64,000 bases of DNA from Betaproteobacteria bacterium (GCA_028292405.1 JAQGMJ010000028.1:145962-209961), one strand, 5' to 3'; numbered from the stretch's first letter, positions 12,001 through 18,941 are shown. Numbers and translations are program-made. Notes: generated by a model not told the origin, from the letters alone.

Positions 12001-14960
12001 AGGGTGGCGTTGGCGCTGACACCTTCGTTGAGCGTGGTGCCGTTGGGGTTGCTGATCGAGCCGATGATGGTGGCCGTGCCGCCGCCGCCGGCCAGCACGT
12101 TGGTGCCGGTGCTGGCGGAGACGTCGATGGTGTTGCCGGTGCCGTCGCCGGTGATGGTGTTGTTGTTGGCCCCGGAGGCGCCGATCACGTTCTTGATGTT
12201 GAGGACGCTCAGGAAGGCCGTGGCGATGTGTTCGCCGGTGCTCAGGTCGACGGTGACGTCGGCGCCGTAGTTGCTGTAGTCCAGCGTGGTGGCGGCGCTG
12301 GCGCTGCCGATCAGGTTCTGCAGGTTTGCGTAGGGCGTGGGCGAGCTGGCAAGAGGCGTCTTGTTGATCGCTGGACCGGTGCCGACGCTGGGCTTGACGA
12401 CGATGGAGCCATCGGCGCCCACCGCAATGGTTTGCGCCTGGGTCTGGGCCGAGAGGTCGAGGGTGTTGCCCGCGCCGCCTTGCGCTTCGGTGATGCCGAT
12501 GTTGGTGGCGCCGGCGGCGATCTTGTAGATATTGTTGCTGTTGGTGCCGTCGGCGGTGTCGCCGGTGTACATGGTGACGGTTTCGTCGCCGTCGAGGGTA
12601 AAGGTATTGCCGCCCACGGTCGCGCCGATGGCGCCGGTGATGTTGCGGATGAAGCCGAAGTAGGTCGAGGCGGTGGCTTGCGAGAGGTCGACGGTGACGC
12701 CGGAGCCGTAGCCGCTGTAGTCGAGCGTGGTCTTGACGTTGGCGACGAGGCTGCCGACCACGTTGAATTCGACGTTGCTGGCGCTGGCCGCCGTGATCGT
12801 GCCGCCGGTCACCGCGATGGCAAGGCCGGCGGTGGTGACGGCAACGCTGATGTCGGTGGTGCTGGCGGAATAATCCAGCGTGTTGGTGGAGTGCGCACCG
12901 CCGGCGATGGTGCTGCCCGCACCGCCGCCAACTACTATGTTGACGGCCTGGACGTCGGAGGTGCCCTGGCTGGTCTTGAAACTGGTGGCATGGGTGCCGC
13001 TGACGAGCTTGGTGCTGCCGATGAAGCCGGAGGCGTCCATCGTCTGCGTGCTGTTGCCGCCGGTCAGCACGGCGCTGCTCAGGGTGCCGGTGCCGGTGAC
13101 GGTGTCGGTCAGCGCGACGGTGGAGGAACCGGCGATCTTCGCCACCAGGCTGGTGGTGGTGACGGCGCTGGAGCCGCTGCCGGTCGTGTTGGTGGCAAGG
13201 GTGAAGTCCCAGTTGCCGGACTCGATCAGCCCGTTGACGGTGGCCTGCTGGGTGACGATGCTGTTGCTGCCAGAAGTGCCGGTGTAGTAGTTGGTGCCGG
13301 TGCCGCCGATCATGGTGTCGCCGCCGTGGGAGGCGACGAAGGTCACGGTGCCGCTGAAGGCGGAGCCGTCGAGGGTGTGGCCGCTGCCGCTGTCGTTGAG
13401 TACCAGGTTGGCGACGTTGGTGAAGCTTTCCACCGGCGCGTTGGCGGCGGTGCCCAGCTTGAGGGCACCGATGTCGGCGCCGCCGGTGACGACGACGCTG
13501 GTGCTGATGGATTCGTTGACGGTGACGTTGGCGGCATCCTGCACGCCGAGGTAGCTGTTGCCGCCGCCGCTGGCGTTGACCGTATCGTTCGAGTACAGGA
13601 TCAGGGATTTGCCGCCGGCCACCGTGAAGGTGTTGCCGCCGACGCTGGCGCCGACGGCGGCCTTGACGAAGCTGGTGCTGCCGAAGAAGGTGGCGCTGCC
13701 GGTGGACAGGTTGGCCGTCACCGCGGTGCCGAAATTGGTGTAGTCCAGGGTAATGGCGCTGTTGGCGCCGCCCACCACGTTGAACTGGCCCGCAACGGCG
13801 CTGGCCACCGTGATGGTGCCGCCGCTATAGGTGATGGTGAGCGAGCTGGCGCCGACCACGACCTTGACGTCGCCGGTGACTGAGGAGAAGTCCAGCGTGT
13901 TGCCGGTGCTGCCGGCGCCCGCGATCACGCTTTCCGAGCCGGAGGTGCCGGTGAATTTGAAGGTGTTGCCGGCGGGCACGCCCTGCAGCGTGTCGCCGTT
14001 GGCGCCCATCAGCGTGCCGGAGCCGGTGATGGTGTTGAGCAGGCCGTCCCAGTTGCCCACCGACAGCGAGCTGGTTTCGATGCTGCCGGTCTTGTAGTCG
14101 AGCACCCAGTCGCCGCCGAGGGCGGCGCTGCCGACGTTGTGCGAGGCCGCCGCGACGTCCAGGCCGGTCAGCTTGGCCAGGTTGTTGACGAAGGAGACGC
14201 CGAGATTGCCGGCGGCGACGTCGCAGCTATAGAGCAGCAGGTCGCCGCCCGGACGCAGGGCATTGCCCCAGCCCTTGATCTGCGAGGCGAATTGCGACAT
14301 ATCGGCTGCGCTGAGCACCGTGGTGCCCAGGCGCAGTTCGCCGGCGGCGCCGTGCGCGATCACCTGCACCGCGTCCAGACCCTTTTCGGCCGAGAGGATG
14401 GTGCTCATCTGCTGCACGCCGTCGAAGCGCGAGTCGAGGACGATGATTTCGACGTTGCTGGAGCGGATCACCTGCAGTTGCGCGTTCGGCCCGGTGGGGG
14501 TGCGCAGGGCCAGCGGGCTATCGGTGGACGACGTCGTCTTGCCGGACAGGGAGTCAAGCAGGCCCTGCACCAGGCCGGCGGCGTTCGGAATCGAGCCATC
14601 GACGATGATCAGCTGCGAGGGGGCGGGCTGGCTTTTCTGGAACTCGACGAAACGGTCGAGGTTGACAGTGGTGCCGGCGGCCTGGGTCTTGACGGCGACA
14701 TTCGGCCCGGCGGCATCGGCGTGCAGGCCAAGGATCGGGTGCTGATGCGGCGTCGCGTCGGCGTTGGGCGTGAGCGGCGCGGAAACCGCCGGCAGGTGGT
14801 GGGCATGGTGCGGCGGAATCACCACCTGCGCGGCCAGCAGGAAGCGCTGTTCGAGTGCCTCGAACAGCGCGCGGCGGCGGGCTGCCGGCCGGTCTGCCTC
14901 CCTCCTGCCGCGTGCCGCTTCAGCCTTCGAGATTTGCTTGCCGACTTTTCCGTTTTCCAT
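1..14960 (-). CDS. Giant repetitive surface protein/adhesin (LEPR-xLL-like + DUF4347 N-terminus, beta-strand repeats); 3' end lies beyond the left window edge
   Basis: Reverse-strand ATG at 14960 (MENGKVGKQISKAEAARGRREADRPAARRRALFEALEQRFLLAAQ...) opens a frame with no stop found down to base 3 (about 4986 codons). DUF4347-like segment around 14090-14640 (LIIVDGSIPN...IIVLDSRFDGVQQM...VQVIAHGAAGELRLG...LLLYSCDVAAG...AALGGDWVLDY). No track ORF uses this frame because it lacks an in-window stop. Confidence 0.9.
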   Translation of the reverse strand, partial: MENGKVGKQISKAEAARGRREADRPAARRRALFEALEQRFLLAAQVVIPPHHAHHLPAVSAPLTPNADATPHQHPILGLHADAAGPNVAVKTQAAGTTVNLDRFVEFQKSQPAPSQLIIVDGSIPNAAGLVQGLLDSLSGKTTSSTDSPLALRTPTGPNAQLQVIRSSNVEIIVLDSRFDGVQQMSTILSAEKGLDAVQVIAHGAAGELRLGTTVLSAADMSQFASQIKGWGNALRPGGDLLLYSCDVAAGNLGVSFVNNLAKLTGLDVAAASHNVGSAALGGDWVLDYKTGSIETSSLSVGNWDGLLNTITGSGTLMGANGDTLQGVPAGNTFKFTGTSGSESVIAGAGSTGNTLDFSSVTGDVKVVVGASSLTITYSGGTITVASAVAGQFNVVGGANSAITLDYTNFGTAVTANLSTGSATFFGSTSFVKAAVGASVGGNTFTVAGGKSLILYSNDTVNASGGGNSYLGVQDAANVTVNESISTSVVVTGGADIGALKLGTAANAPVESFTNVANLVLNDSGSGHTLDGSAFSGTVTFVASHGGDTMIGGTGTNYYTGTSGSNSIVTQQATVNGLIESGNWDFTLATNTTGSGSSAVTTTSLVAKIAGSSTVALTDTVTGTGTLSSAVLTGGNSTQTMDASGFIGSTKLVSGTHATSFKTSQGTSDVQAVNIVVGGGAGSTIAGGAHSTNTLDYSASTTDISVAVTTAGLAIAVTGGTITAASASNVEFNVVGSLVANVKTTLDYSGYGSGVTVDLSQATASTYFGFIRNITGAIGATVGGNTFTLDGDETVTMYTGDTADGTNSNNIYKIAAGATNIGITEAQGGAGNTLDLSAQTQAQTIAVGADGSIVVKPSVGTGPAINKTPLASSPTPYANLQNLIGSASAATTLDYSNYGADVTVDLSTGEHIATAFLSVLNIKNVIGASGANNNTITGDGTGNTIDVSASTGTNVLAGGGGTATIIGSISNPNGTTLNEGVSANATLSALVAGTGPLAGQTVGTLTLGGVVTNLRNIGKVTLTDVTTTGGITLDASAYTGALFLISSGHGTDTFKGGSGTNYYTGTAGTTNIVTKAAATVNELVESGDWNMVLTGSGATASLVATNAPGATVTAATPTPPTDNVTGGGLTAAFLTGGDHTTSIDSSGFTGDTILVGGVANATILASHGVNGGKQATNIIVDVGGAYNITGGDFATNQLVAANSLGANYDGTNNLTFQEGVRNRLILGASTLDLAVGNNLIQTVTLASGVSGGTFSLMVNGVSTRAIHWNATADEMRAALESTAGVGVGNVLVTGGYVAADGTDPATFSPWTIEFIGQHAADLAFGGIALGADHATGGAASNHVAVATTQAATNTKTIFTKIQSAYLVGAEGNDLFDASAFGGVATLDGSSGTNNTYILSATKQNIIIGSAGENSITLDASVAGGTQTVTLSDTTLTVVTSSGTIVDSIKNVRTANLNVSGDGSSIDASTYTGLTRDTFLQSLANGFATAEDADLVFTLSDGTTKVAVSLAGCDTMGDVMDAINACGYVNGGNAVVNPLTATLAGGHLVITDSTTGTSALTIGEAGTITDSSGNLVASDTATNHAHPDTTFVLLSHTAEMLGLVTTAQTYTIGAGHVLTGTSVTNSALAISGAAATNGGHLALKGGAGTNVFTVGRGINTVTGLAGAANSLIVTADGDMTLTGGTSAGLMRVLNGSWTATDTLTNIAGAALYAADTTNVLTLDASAYNGSVLLDNGNDLANLKGNSSNVTFAVGKPSVAALAAHPTGKVTLTMAGAGTNNTLDISVPNYDGSALTWLDRSSIGASALATTLDGGTYTNLVSFDLTSLGNVTLTAGDITISGGTGNALNLTITGSNVTIDNENLTITGDLVINSVSYKPLTSSFAHDDYITNSVTIRNHSVLSGATVSITAQADGAHYDSPIDFGGGFVKSILNSTAVLNFINNLSLLVSVAKETASATINIDATSSVTATIGDVVIIAQATGSVLPSPTISKLLGVAIAILNDTADIEVAGHISAGGSITLLAAVTNTVNAVSDASGAGKQGGAAGAVAVAVVNSLSQVKVANTAVLSAGNHDVNGSIQVQATTIDSTRVVSRSTTGVKGSTGIAIGVDYEHTVTNAYLDGTASTSLSANPTSTNPGAGGISVTAFEMREPVAIRKLLLIPTTGAGMVTRAGVGSDDTGDPFQNLQNKIGGGIFGVAQKLAPVAYIANGIGSFFGGIGSWVTGKLGLDGPATSDKAGAIAVQIYDLSATARIGDGVHVADVSAGGEVTVHAMVSSSVKMSTSTNITSAGVADQTGNLSPDKQYGAAVALAVGITTNNASATIGANSKVDAKTGVSVLSNAQFQVDPRTAYFDKLITLLKGGSISPTYNTSDGLRTLHDNDTVQDANGAVYKYIGADNAQVDLANADLSNTLSWTTVRDPSSIQGQILGNLTQYTSGIGSLLPNTLTLSMVKGTKSSVAGAVTVLLDTKIATAEIMSGAQINQRTSGAKGQVTVQATSASNVVNVAGGIARAGASTMDLPNDSLVDSALRKLKISDSVAGKVSALNQDTGSAGGGVLMTFVNTNTITARIDSGAVVAADSLYVDAETDNFVLTVGIAGGKAASSSITGVGFATVQTDQVIAQVATGAVVSVGSAIAKDTSGGSLGNSAVINAHDNGIFVDVAGAIAISNKTSVGVTAAANVLTRDTEAVLGSLFGDNTSTTLATFSSKGGLAITASNSGFDGVFSISGAVTSPQEAPDNTRPRSDASTEPPSSLGSLTAGGSNSDDMLGELMALFDHFGEQSKIAPTDQAENADLAAGKTGKSFSGAVTVNVISDTAEAYIRNAGTISVSNSSTAANNTAPVTVSASNKTNVLSLSGAASVSTANPITETTGVAGALSFNFLGGKTAAEIDNVTSLTAGSIDVEAVRTGFNVATSVGLAGAAGTKGTAVAGSVAVARSAYTIDSKVTNTNADVNGGVIVKAYDNSLITVVAGSAGIGGKTGVGVGFSFTDIENTVTATVQGSTINYAGAFDLEATSHAEIVGVTASAGVSARAGGGSGTLTLNFIADTIDAGVIDSTLTDKTGNIDNVYVKAIDESMIVAISGAVGVGKSTGAGFALAFNSVNNDISGHIDHSTVTTGGDIDIEAQSTATIGDAAVGVGITTKDAKGFAASGSLAVNFINNTLDAHISTGSGSSAGSTVSGKSVTVNASDTSLLVTIAGVISASVSGATGAGAGITYNRIANGVAAYINKSNVTATAGGVVVTANSTPLLVGIAAAGAGGKDLGLGGSVTVNSIANGVDAHISGGSVVLSSGDVDVEASESSTLYSAAVGIGAATQGSGGGVAFAYNFVGGNSTLDPSALTITSTQMPAGSDGSAGPSQPMPVVGNDNTTKKSNVTAYIDSSKVTSQVGGIAVLSGFSNPLNQSGAGPASSQTVTVNPSTAITAGAAQNQLHFAADQTFVTGQEVVFHGTSTVGLTDGAAYYVIASATDPRTIQLAASHADALASNAIAITSSSGSVSVSLVDTDHSFKFDPSLGSSAVAANGNQGTISFGAAHNLTTGQKVVYDDGGNTDIAGLTNGHTYTVTVVNGNTVSLFDNTSNAQVVFGAHTSLGNASQQSFSVVKSAVTVSSVTPKVSGANTIAFASASDPKLATGSAVIYHAGTGSAIAGLTDGQTYYVVKTTGPDSSKVYYSLAANYNNAVATNPGVVALGSANIGTGVTFTAVTSQVSIAGISAALPQGAGAQITSITAAGGGGKTFGGAGAISLNFVRMGVDAHISNSTTGQGISAAGPVQVQAADTSAIYSGTGAIAVGLNGGAGALSVGVNDIKNTVASYISNANVTTTGASGTVSVTANERAKDVNIVVGGAGSTSKFALSGSVAVNFIADTVDARIENGSNVQASGSVSVSAYDMASIATLAGNVAISVSGPVAVGLAFAVNDVSDTVSAIIDASTVNTSGDLSVIATFAKPNDLPPGLDVQIAAMAVSGAGTSGDFAGAGSVTLNWIKNAVTASVQNIGSAQSISAGGHLKIDASDHSTINSLAGAIAIAGVGKASAAGAIGVSISYNYLGGDPNAPASTSTNDVTASIKNAAGNVTAGSIDVDSTYAGAVNNITVAGSAAVGTSFALAIGGSVSINRAHNKTTAVISNSANVNATKTSAQGGTGVHLKADDDAELWALSGGVGIGISMGSGGTGLAAGVSVAVNEVTDTTLASINGSTVTSANGVNILATSEADIEALTIGVAVGVAAGASGGAGAGAGSGNTITDSVTASIENSSNVSTTGGAISVEADDEAHIIAGSGALSFGGAFGGGGAAASVGVSVAVNEITNKDLAYIDNSKVSSAGAINLTANENATIKAIVIGGSVAVAAGGTGNVAVAIGISEAVNTITDTSQAYINGSNDFGTHTNSVSAVGNINVFALQTGGITADSIAASVSVAAGAGGGIALSGGGAESRNVINNATDAYVASSRVGSSAGALNVSANAGATIDAVVAGISVSVGVGSGAGGAVSIGAALARNVIGYGINPATGTIAAATHPSEVKAYVLDSAIGVTGGLNVSATGTETITSTVVAAAVGVAGAGGGGLGAAGAGSSALNVVKISIGAEIADDASVIGTPSITAGSVSVLASDTATISTTVVSAALAAAFAGGSGVAVSIGVSLAENTIDDAVHADIYNINSLTTTGSGAINISAVSGGTITASSTAASVAVAGAGGAGFAVAGGGAEAHNDIGSTTVADIAYDTTHTGTITSGGAININANAITAIHATVVGVSGAGAFAGAGAVAAAIGSSIARNDIGGGGSGVAPGSVLAYISRGTVHAGGALNISATGSETITAGVGAGSMAITVAGTVGVGLAGAGAEAQNIISVPIEAYIDSAVAVTAGSLSIAASDTATILTNVDAVSLSVAVGLGGASVAIGVALSENVITDTVSAFISNAPSVNIAGQVDIKANENANITGTTVAAALAVGVGFAGLAISGAGANGTNEVNNQVSAFISSSTVNANLYYDYISGSDTGD
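60..8300 (-). repeat. Protein-level repeat array, about 65 aa/195 bp period, motif like [IGVSxAxNxI or GGGAExxNxI]...AYIxxSxVxxxGxxxVxAxxxAxI
   Basis: Translation in the giant-gene frame; similar N-x-I segments recur at about 93, 270, 450, 660, 855, 1048, 1250, 1480, 1672, 1875, 2056, 2245 and onward. Confidence 0.8.
3860..4740 (-). repeat. Different triplicated module (TGQxVVYxxG...IAGLTDGxTYYV) interrupting the main repeat array
   Basis: Three consecutive units: FVTGQEVVFHGTSTVGLTDGAAYYVIAS; NLTTGQKVVYDDGGNTDIAGLTNGHTYTVTV; KLATGSAVIYHAGTGSAIAGLTDGQTYYVVK. Confidence 0.7.
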
Positions 14961-14990
14961 TGCCCGCTCCCGCTACTGCTACACACCTGC

Positions 14991-15019
14991 AAAAAAGCAA
15001 AAGGCGCCCGGGGGCGCCG
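14991..15019 (-). terminator. Intrinsic terminator/attenuator-like hairpin between the tolC-like gene and the giant adhesin gene
   Basis: Minus strand: GCGGCGCC-CCG-GGCGCC followed by TTTTGCTTTTTT; GGCGCC stem with 3-nt loop and T-rich tail. Confidence 0.55.
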
Positions 15020-15030
15020 CTTTCAAATCC

Positions 15031-16371
15031 CTACTTGGTCAGGCTGCCTATGCGCTGGATGTCTTCATCGCCAAGGGTTCCGGCCGCCTGCTTGAGCTTC
15101 AAGGTGCTGATCAGGTAATCGTATCTGGCCTGCGCCGCGCCCTTCTTGGCGGCGTACAGGTCGCGCTCGGCATCGAGCACCGCCAGCACCGTCGCCAGGC
15201 CGGACTTGTAGCCTTCTTCCTTCAGGCCGCGCGAGGCTTCGAGCGAACTGACCGACTGGTTCAGCGCCCTCACCCGGGTGATGCCGCCGGTGACGCCGAG
15301 GTAGGCGGCGCGCGCCTGGCGCTCGATGGCGCGGCGGTCGCGTTCCAGGTCTTCCCGCGACTCTTCATAGCGCTTGACCGCGGCCGAACTGACCGCGTGG
15401 GTCAGGCCGCCGTCGAAAATCGGGATATGCAGGCGCAGGACCAGGTCGTTTTCGCGTACATTGCTGCCGCCGCCGAACAGGCTGCCGCCAGTGTCCTTGC
15501 GGTCGGCGGTGTAGGCGAGATCGACGGTGGGCGCATAGGCCGAACGCTGCTTGGAAATTTCGGCGCGCGCCACTTCGACGGCCTGGTTGCGCGCCTCCAG
15601 CAGCAGGTTCTTTTCCAGCGCGCCCTGCACCCACTGGGTAGGGTCGGCCGGCACCGGCGGCACCAGTTCCAGCGAACTGTTCAGCGGCGCCAGCTCGCGC
15701 GGCACGCTGCCGATGATTTCGCTCAGGGCCTGCATTTTGTCGCTGAGGTCGTTTTCGGAAGCGACGAGGTCCGAATCCTTCAGGGCGGCGCGCGCTTCGG
15801 CGTCGCGCAGGTTGACTACCGTCACCTGGCCGCTGGAATATTTTGTGGAAGCCAGGGTGAGCTGGCTCTGGATCGCCTGGCGCTCGGTGCGCGCCAGTTC
15901 GAGCGCGTCGTGCGCGGCCAGGGCGCTGAGGTAGGCGGTGGCGGTGCGCACGATCAGGTCCTGCTGGGCGGCGGCAAAGGCGGCGGCGGCCTGCTTTTCG
16001 GCGGACTTGGCCTGGTCGTACTGGTGCCAGGCGGCGAGGCGGAAGATCGGCTGGGTCAGCGTCAGCGATGTCTCTTTTTGCGGGTAGTTCGACGTACCGG
16101 TCGCAAACACCGCGTTTTGGCTGGAAAGGATCTGTTGGCGCGTCTGCGTGCGGTTGTAGTCCGCCGCGATGGTGGGCAAAAAGCCGCTGCGCGCCTGGTC
16201 TACGCCATACGCGATGGCCTCGAATTCGAGGTGCGCGGCCTTGAGGCGGGGGTCGTTCTGCTTCGCCAGCTCGTAGACCTGCAGCAGGTTTTCGGCTTGC
16301 GCTACGGGCGCCGCCAAGGCACCAAGCACCAGCACCGCCAGAATTCGGCGCGGGAAAGACGTACGGCCCAT
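15031..16371 (-). CDS. TolC family outer membrane protein (type I secretion outer membrane channel)
   Basis: Signal-peptide-like MGRTSFPRRILAVLVLGALAAPVAQAENLLQVYELAKQNDPRLKAA, TolC-like repeats through ...VLAVLDAERDLYAAKKGAAQARYDYLISTLKLKQAAGTL. GGGGAG ribosome-binding site upstream of ATG 16371. Confidence 0.9.
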   Translation of the reverse strand: MGRTSFPRRILAVLVLGALAAPVAQAENLLQVYELAKQNDPRLKAAHLEFEAIAYGVDQARSGFLPTIAADYNRTQTRQQILSSQNAVFATGTSNYPQKETSLTLTQPIFRLAAWHQYDQAKSAEKQAAAAFAAAQQDLIVRTATAYLSALAAHDALELARTERQAIQSQLTLASTKYSSGQVTVVNLRDAEARAALKDSDLVASENDLSDKMQALSEIIGSVPRELAPLNSSLELVPPVPADPTQWVQGALEKNLLLEARNQAVEVARAEISKQRSAYAPTVDLAYTADRKDTGGSLFGGGSNVRENDLVLRLHIPIFDGGLTHAVSSAAVKRYEESREDLERDRRAIERQARAAYLGVTGGITRVRALNQSVSSLEASRGLKEEGYKSGLATVLAVLDAERDLYAAKKGAAQARYDYLISTLKLKQAAGTLGDEDIQRIGSLTK

Positions 16372-16591
16372 TCTTACACTCCCCTCAAGACTCTTCGGTT
16401 CCTGCGATGCGAAGCACCACACAAAACCTTACAACTTCTCATCACCCGCGGCAAACATCCCCGTGCCTTGAAGGCGAGCCCCTTCATCAAAAGGGTCCCA
16501 TGATGGTATCGAAACAGTCCCCGGATAGCAATGTTTGAGCATGAGAAAGCGTGATGTTTTGCACAGTTTTCAAAGGTTTCGCGCCGCCCGC

Positions 16592-16741
16592 AAAATACAA
16601 TGTCATATTTTTTGATCTCCGAACCTGCGTTCCTGTAAATTTTTCTGAGAGGACAGAGGCGTTTGTACATACTTCTGGGGACTTCCCAAATGATCTTTTT
16701 TGGTGTACCGGTTTAGCCGAGGAAGAAAAATACATTGTCAT
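16592..16741. repeat. Pair of near-identical 14-15 bp direct repeats (AAATACAATGTCAT/AAATACATTGTCAT) in the divergent tolC-side intergenic region
   Basis: AAAATACAATGTCAT at 16592-16606 and AAAATACATTGTCAT at 16727-16741, inside an AT-rich spacer. Confidence 0.6.
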
Positions 16742-16935
16742 TAAAGATTAACTTTTAACGCGTTTTTAACAATTTATTTAAAAACATCCCGATATTTACA
16801 TTTTCATAACCGAATCAGCGGTTGCCCATCGCGCGGCCAAGCGCCAGGGACCTCACTGCCCGGTGCGGCCACCCAACGGCGAACCCGGGTGCCCACATCG
16901 GTTAAAGTATCGCCTTCCAACCGTGGCATTCGTTC

Positions 16936-17799
16936 ATGGCAGATTCCGTAGGGGATGGCGCGACTTCAGCCGCCGCAGACCTGCGCCCCATGCATCAACT
17001 AAAGGGCGACGACGCCAGTTGGGCCAATGCCCTGCTGCGGCTGGTCGCCGGCCTGCCGCTGTACGGGGTGGAGAAGTCCTTCAAGCTCGGCCCGGCTGAG
17101 TTGCTGCGGGACCGCTTTTTGCTGGGCCTGAAGCCGGACGCTTACGCCAGACTCGACCTCGACGCCTTGCGCACCGCCCTGGCGATGCCGGAACGCAGCT
17201 TCGCCAGCATGGCGGCGGACCTCAAACGCGCGAACTTTCTCGGGCTAGCCTATGAGTCGGGCGCGAAGCAGCGTGTCTTCAAGGCCTATGTCGAATTCCC
17301 GGTGCCGGCGCGCCGCCAGCCCGGGCCCACGCCGGGTTCGGTGGCGGCGCACATGATCTATCACGGCTACAAGTGGGACCCCGACCGCGGCGAGGATGCG
17401 GCCCTGACCCAATACTGGTGGGCGCCGCAGCTCACCCTGGCGGAGATCGGCGCTTGCATCGCCCGCCACCAGGCCGACATCAAGCGCGCCGAGGTGCGCG
17501 CGACGGTGCAACAGATCATCGCGCGCTGCGCCCGCGATTGCGACGCGCGCCAGTTCCAGTACATCGAGGCGCGCGAAGGCATGGGCAGCCGCGTCTCCTA
17601 CGATCTCAACGTCTATCCCGCGGCTTTGCCGCTGGCTGAAATCGCCGGGCCGTTGAAAAACGCGGCGCTTGCATTGGCGGTCGACCCCCTGGCGCTGGAG
17701 GCGCTGCTGGCGCAATCCGCCGGCCGCACGCTAGGGCATGTCTCCGCCGGCACCGACCGCCATGGCCAGGACTTCCTGACCATTTACCACGAGCAATAG
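16936..17799 (+). CDS. Hypothetical protein (287 aa)
   Basis: Continuous ORF with ordinary composition (MADSVGDGATSAAADLRPMHQLKGDDASWANALLRLVAGLPLYGVEKSF...); family not recognised. Confidence 0.65.
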   Translation: MADSVGDGATSAAADLRPMHQLKGDDASWANALLRLVAGLPLYGVEKSFKLGPAELLRDRFLLGLKPDAYARLDLDALRTALAMPERSFASMAADLKRANFLGLAYESGAKQRVFKAYVEFPVPARRQPGPTPGSVAAHMIYHGYKWDPDRGEDAALTQYWWAPQLTLAEIGACIARHQADIKRAEVRATVQQIIARCARDCDARQFQYIEAREGMGSRVSYDLNVYPAALPLAEIAGPLKNAALALAVDPLALEALLAQSAGRTLGHVSAGTDRHGQDFLTIYHEQ

Positions 17800-17865
17800 G
17801 CGGCACCCATCAGTGGCACTCCTGGCCGGCGGTGCCGATTCGAGGCAGCCGCCGTCCCGCCGCGT

Positions 17866-18636
17866 TTATTCCGACGCTGTCGCCGGCTTCACCGCGTCGT
17901 CGCCGATCAGCTTGCCGCTGCCTTCCAGGCGCTGCGCCACGCGGGCGACGTTGGCCATCGACATGCGGTGCGCCTCGATCCAGCGCAGGTAGCCGGCGCG
18001 GAAGAATTCGAGTACGCGGGCGTCGTCCAGCGCCGCCAGCTTGGCCTCGTCGATCATCCACAAGCCGCGCAGCACCTGCTTCTGCCCGTTCTTTTCGATG
18101 GCGATCACCTTCGACTCCAGCAGGCCCAGCTCGGCCATGCGGTTGGCGAACTCGGCGGTGCGCTGCATTTCCGCGTGATAGGCGCGCAGGAAGGTCAGCA
18201 CCCGTTCCAGGTACTCGGACTCCTTGCCGTCGTCGTTGAACAGCGCGGTGCCCTTTTCCGTGTTCATCCCGGCATAGGTCTCGTCGACGCACACCAGGAA
18301 ACGATCCTTTTCCTGGGCGCCTGCCAGTATGAAAGGATAGCGGCGCGCGAAAGCCGGTATGTAAGTGCCCGCCTGCCAGACACCCTTGTCGTCGACGAAC
18401 AGGTTTTCGTTGTCGCGCAGGCCGAGCAGCGCGGCAACGTGGAAGGAGCCCGGCGCCTCGCCGACGAAGACGATCGGGTAGTCGCGCGCGACATCGGTGA
18501 ACTCGGTGCTGGCCACCGGCAGCGCGTTGGTCTTGGCCGCGAACTTGTAGTGGTCGGGCTCGATTTCGATCTTCAGCTTCTGGTGGTTCTCGCGATTCAG
18601 TGCGACGGCACGTTCATAAAATACGCTGCTGGACAT
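17866..18636 (-). CDS. SapC family protein
   Basis: MSSSVFYERAVALNRENHQKLKIE...YPIVFVGEAPGSFHVAALLGLRDNENLFVD...GTYIPAFARRYPFIL is typical of SapC-like proteins. Confidence 0.8.
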   Translation of the reverse strand: MSSSVFYERAVALNRENHQKLKIEIEPDHYKFAAKTNALPVASTEFTDVARDYPIVFVGEAPGSFHVAALLGLRDNENLFVDDKGVWQAGTYIPAFARRYPFILAGAQEKDRFLVCVDETYAGMNTEKGTALFNDDGKESEYLERVLTFLRAYHAEMQRTAEFANRMAELGLLESKVIAIEKNGQKQVLRGLWMIDEAKLAALDDARVLEFFRAGYLRWIEAHRMSMANVARVAQRLEGSGKLIGDDAVKPATASE

Positions 18637-18751
18637 ACGTTCCTCGAATGTGATGTTGACCTTTGCGAAGCGGGACTGTGTGTCAATTTGGTGCGCAAGT
18701 CAACAGGCCGGCAATGCGAATCGTGATGCATCGCACATTCCACGCCCGGCC

Positions 18752-18782
18752 ATGACAGCGCAATGACAGCGCAATGACAGCG
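18752..18782. repeat. Short tandem repeat ATGACAGCGCA, about 3 copies (11 bp unit)
   Basis: atgacagcgca atgacagcgca atgacagcg read directly. Confidence 0.85.
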
Positions 18783-18926
18783 GCATTGCATTGATCCACT
18801 TTGACAGTGTTCCCTCCTTTGGTGCGTCTTGCGCACGGCGGCGCCCTGCGTTTGGGAAACCATGGCGCCATCCCGTGCCATGCCCCGACGGGCGTCTGGC
18901 TCGACCGCTTTGCCTTCCCAGTGAAA

Positions 18927-18941
18927 TGGCATGGCGATTGC
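18927..18941 (+). promoter_or_regulatory. Sigma-54 (-24/-12) promoter candidate TGGCAT-GGCGA-TTGC upstream of the VOC/ABC operon
   Basis: Consensus TGGCA[C/T]-N5-TTGC with correct spacing; 54 bp before ATG 18995. Confidence 0.65.
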
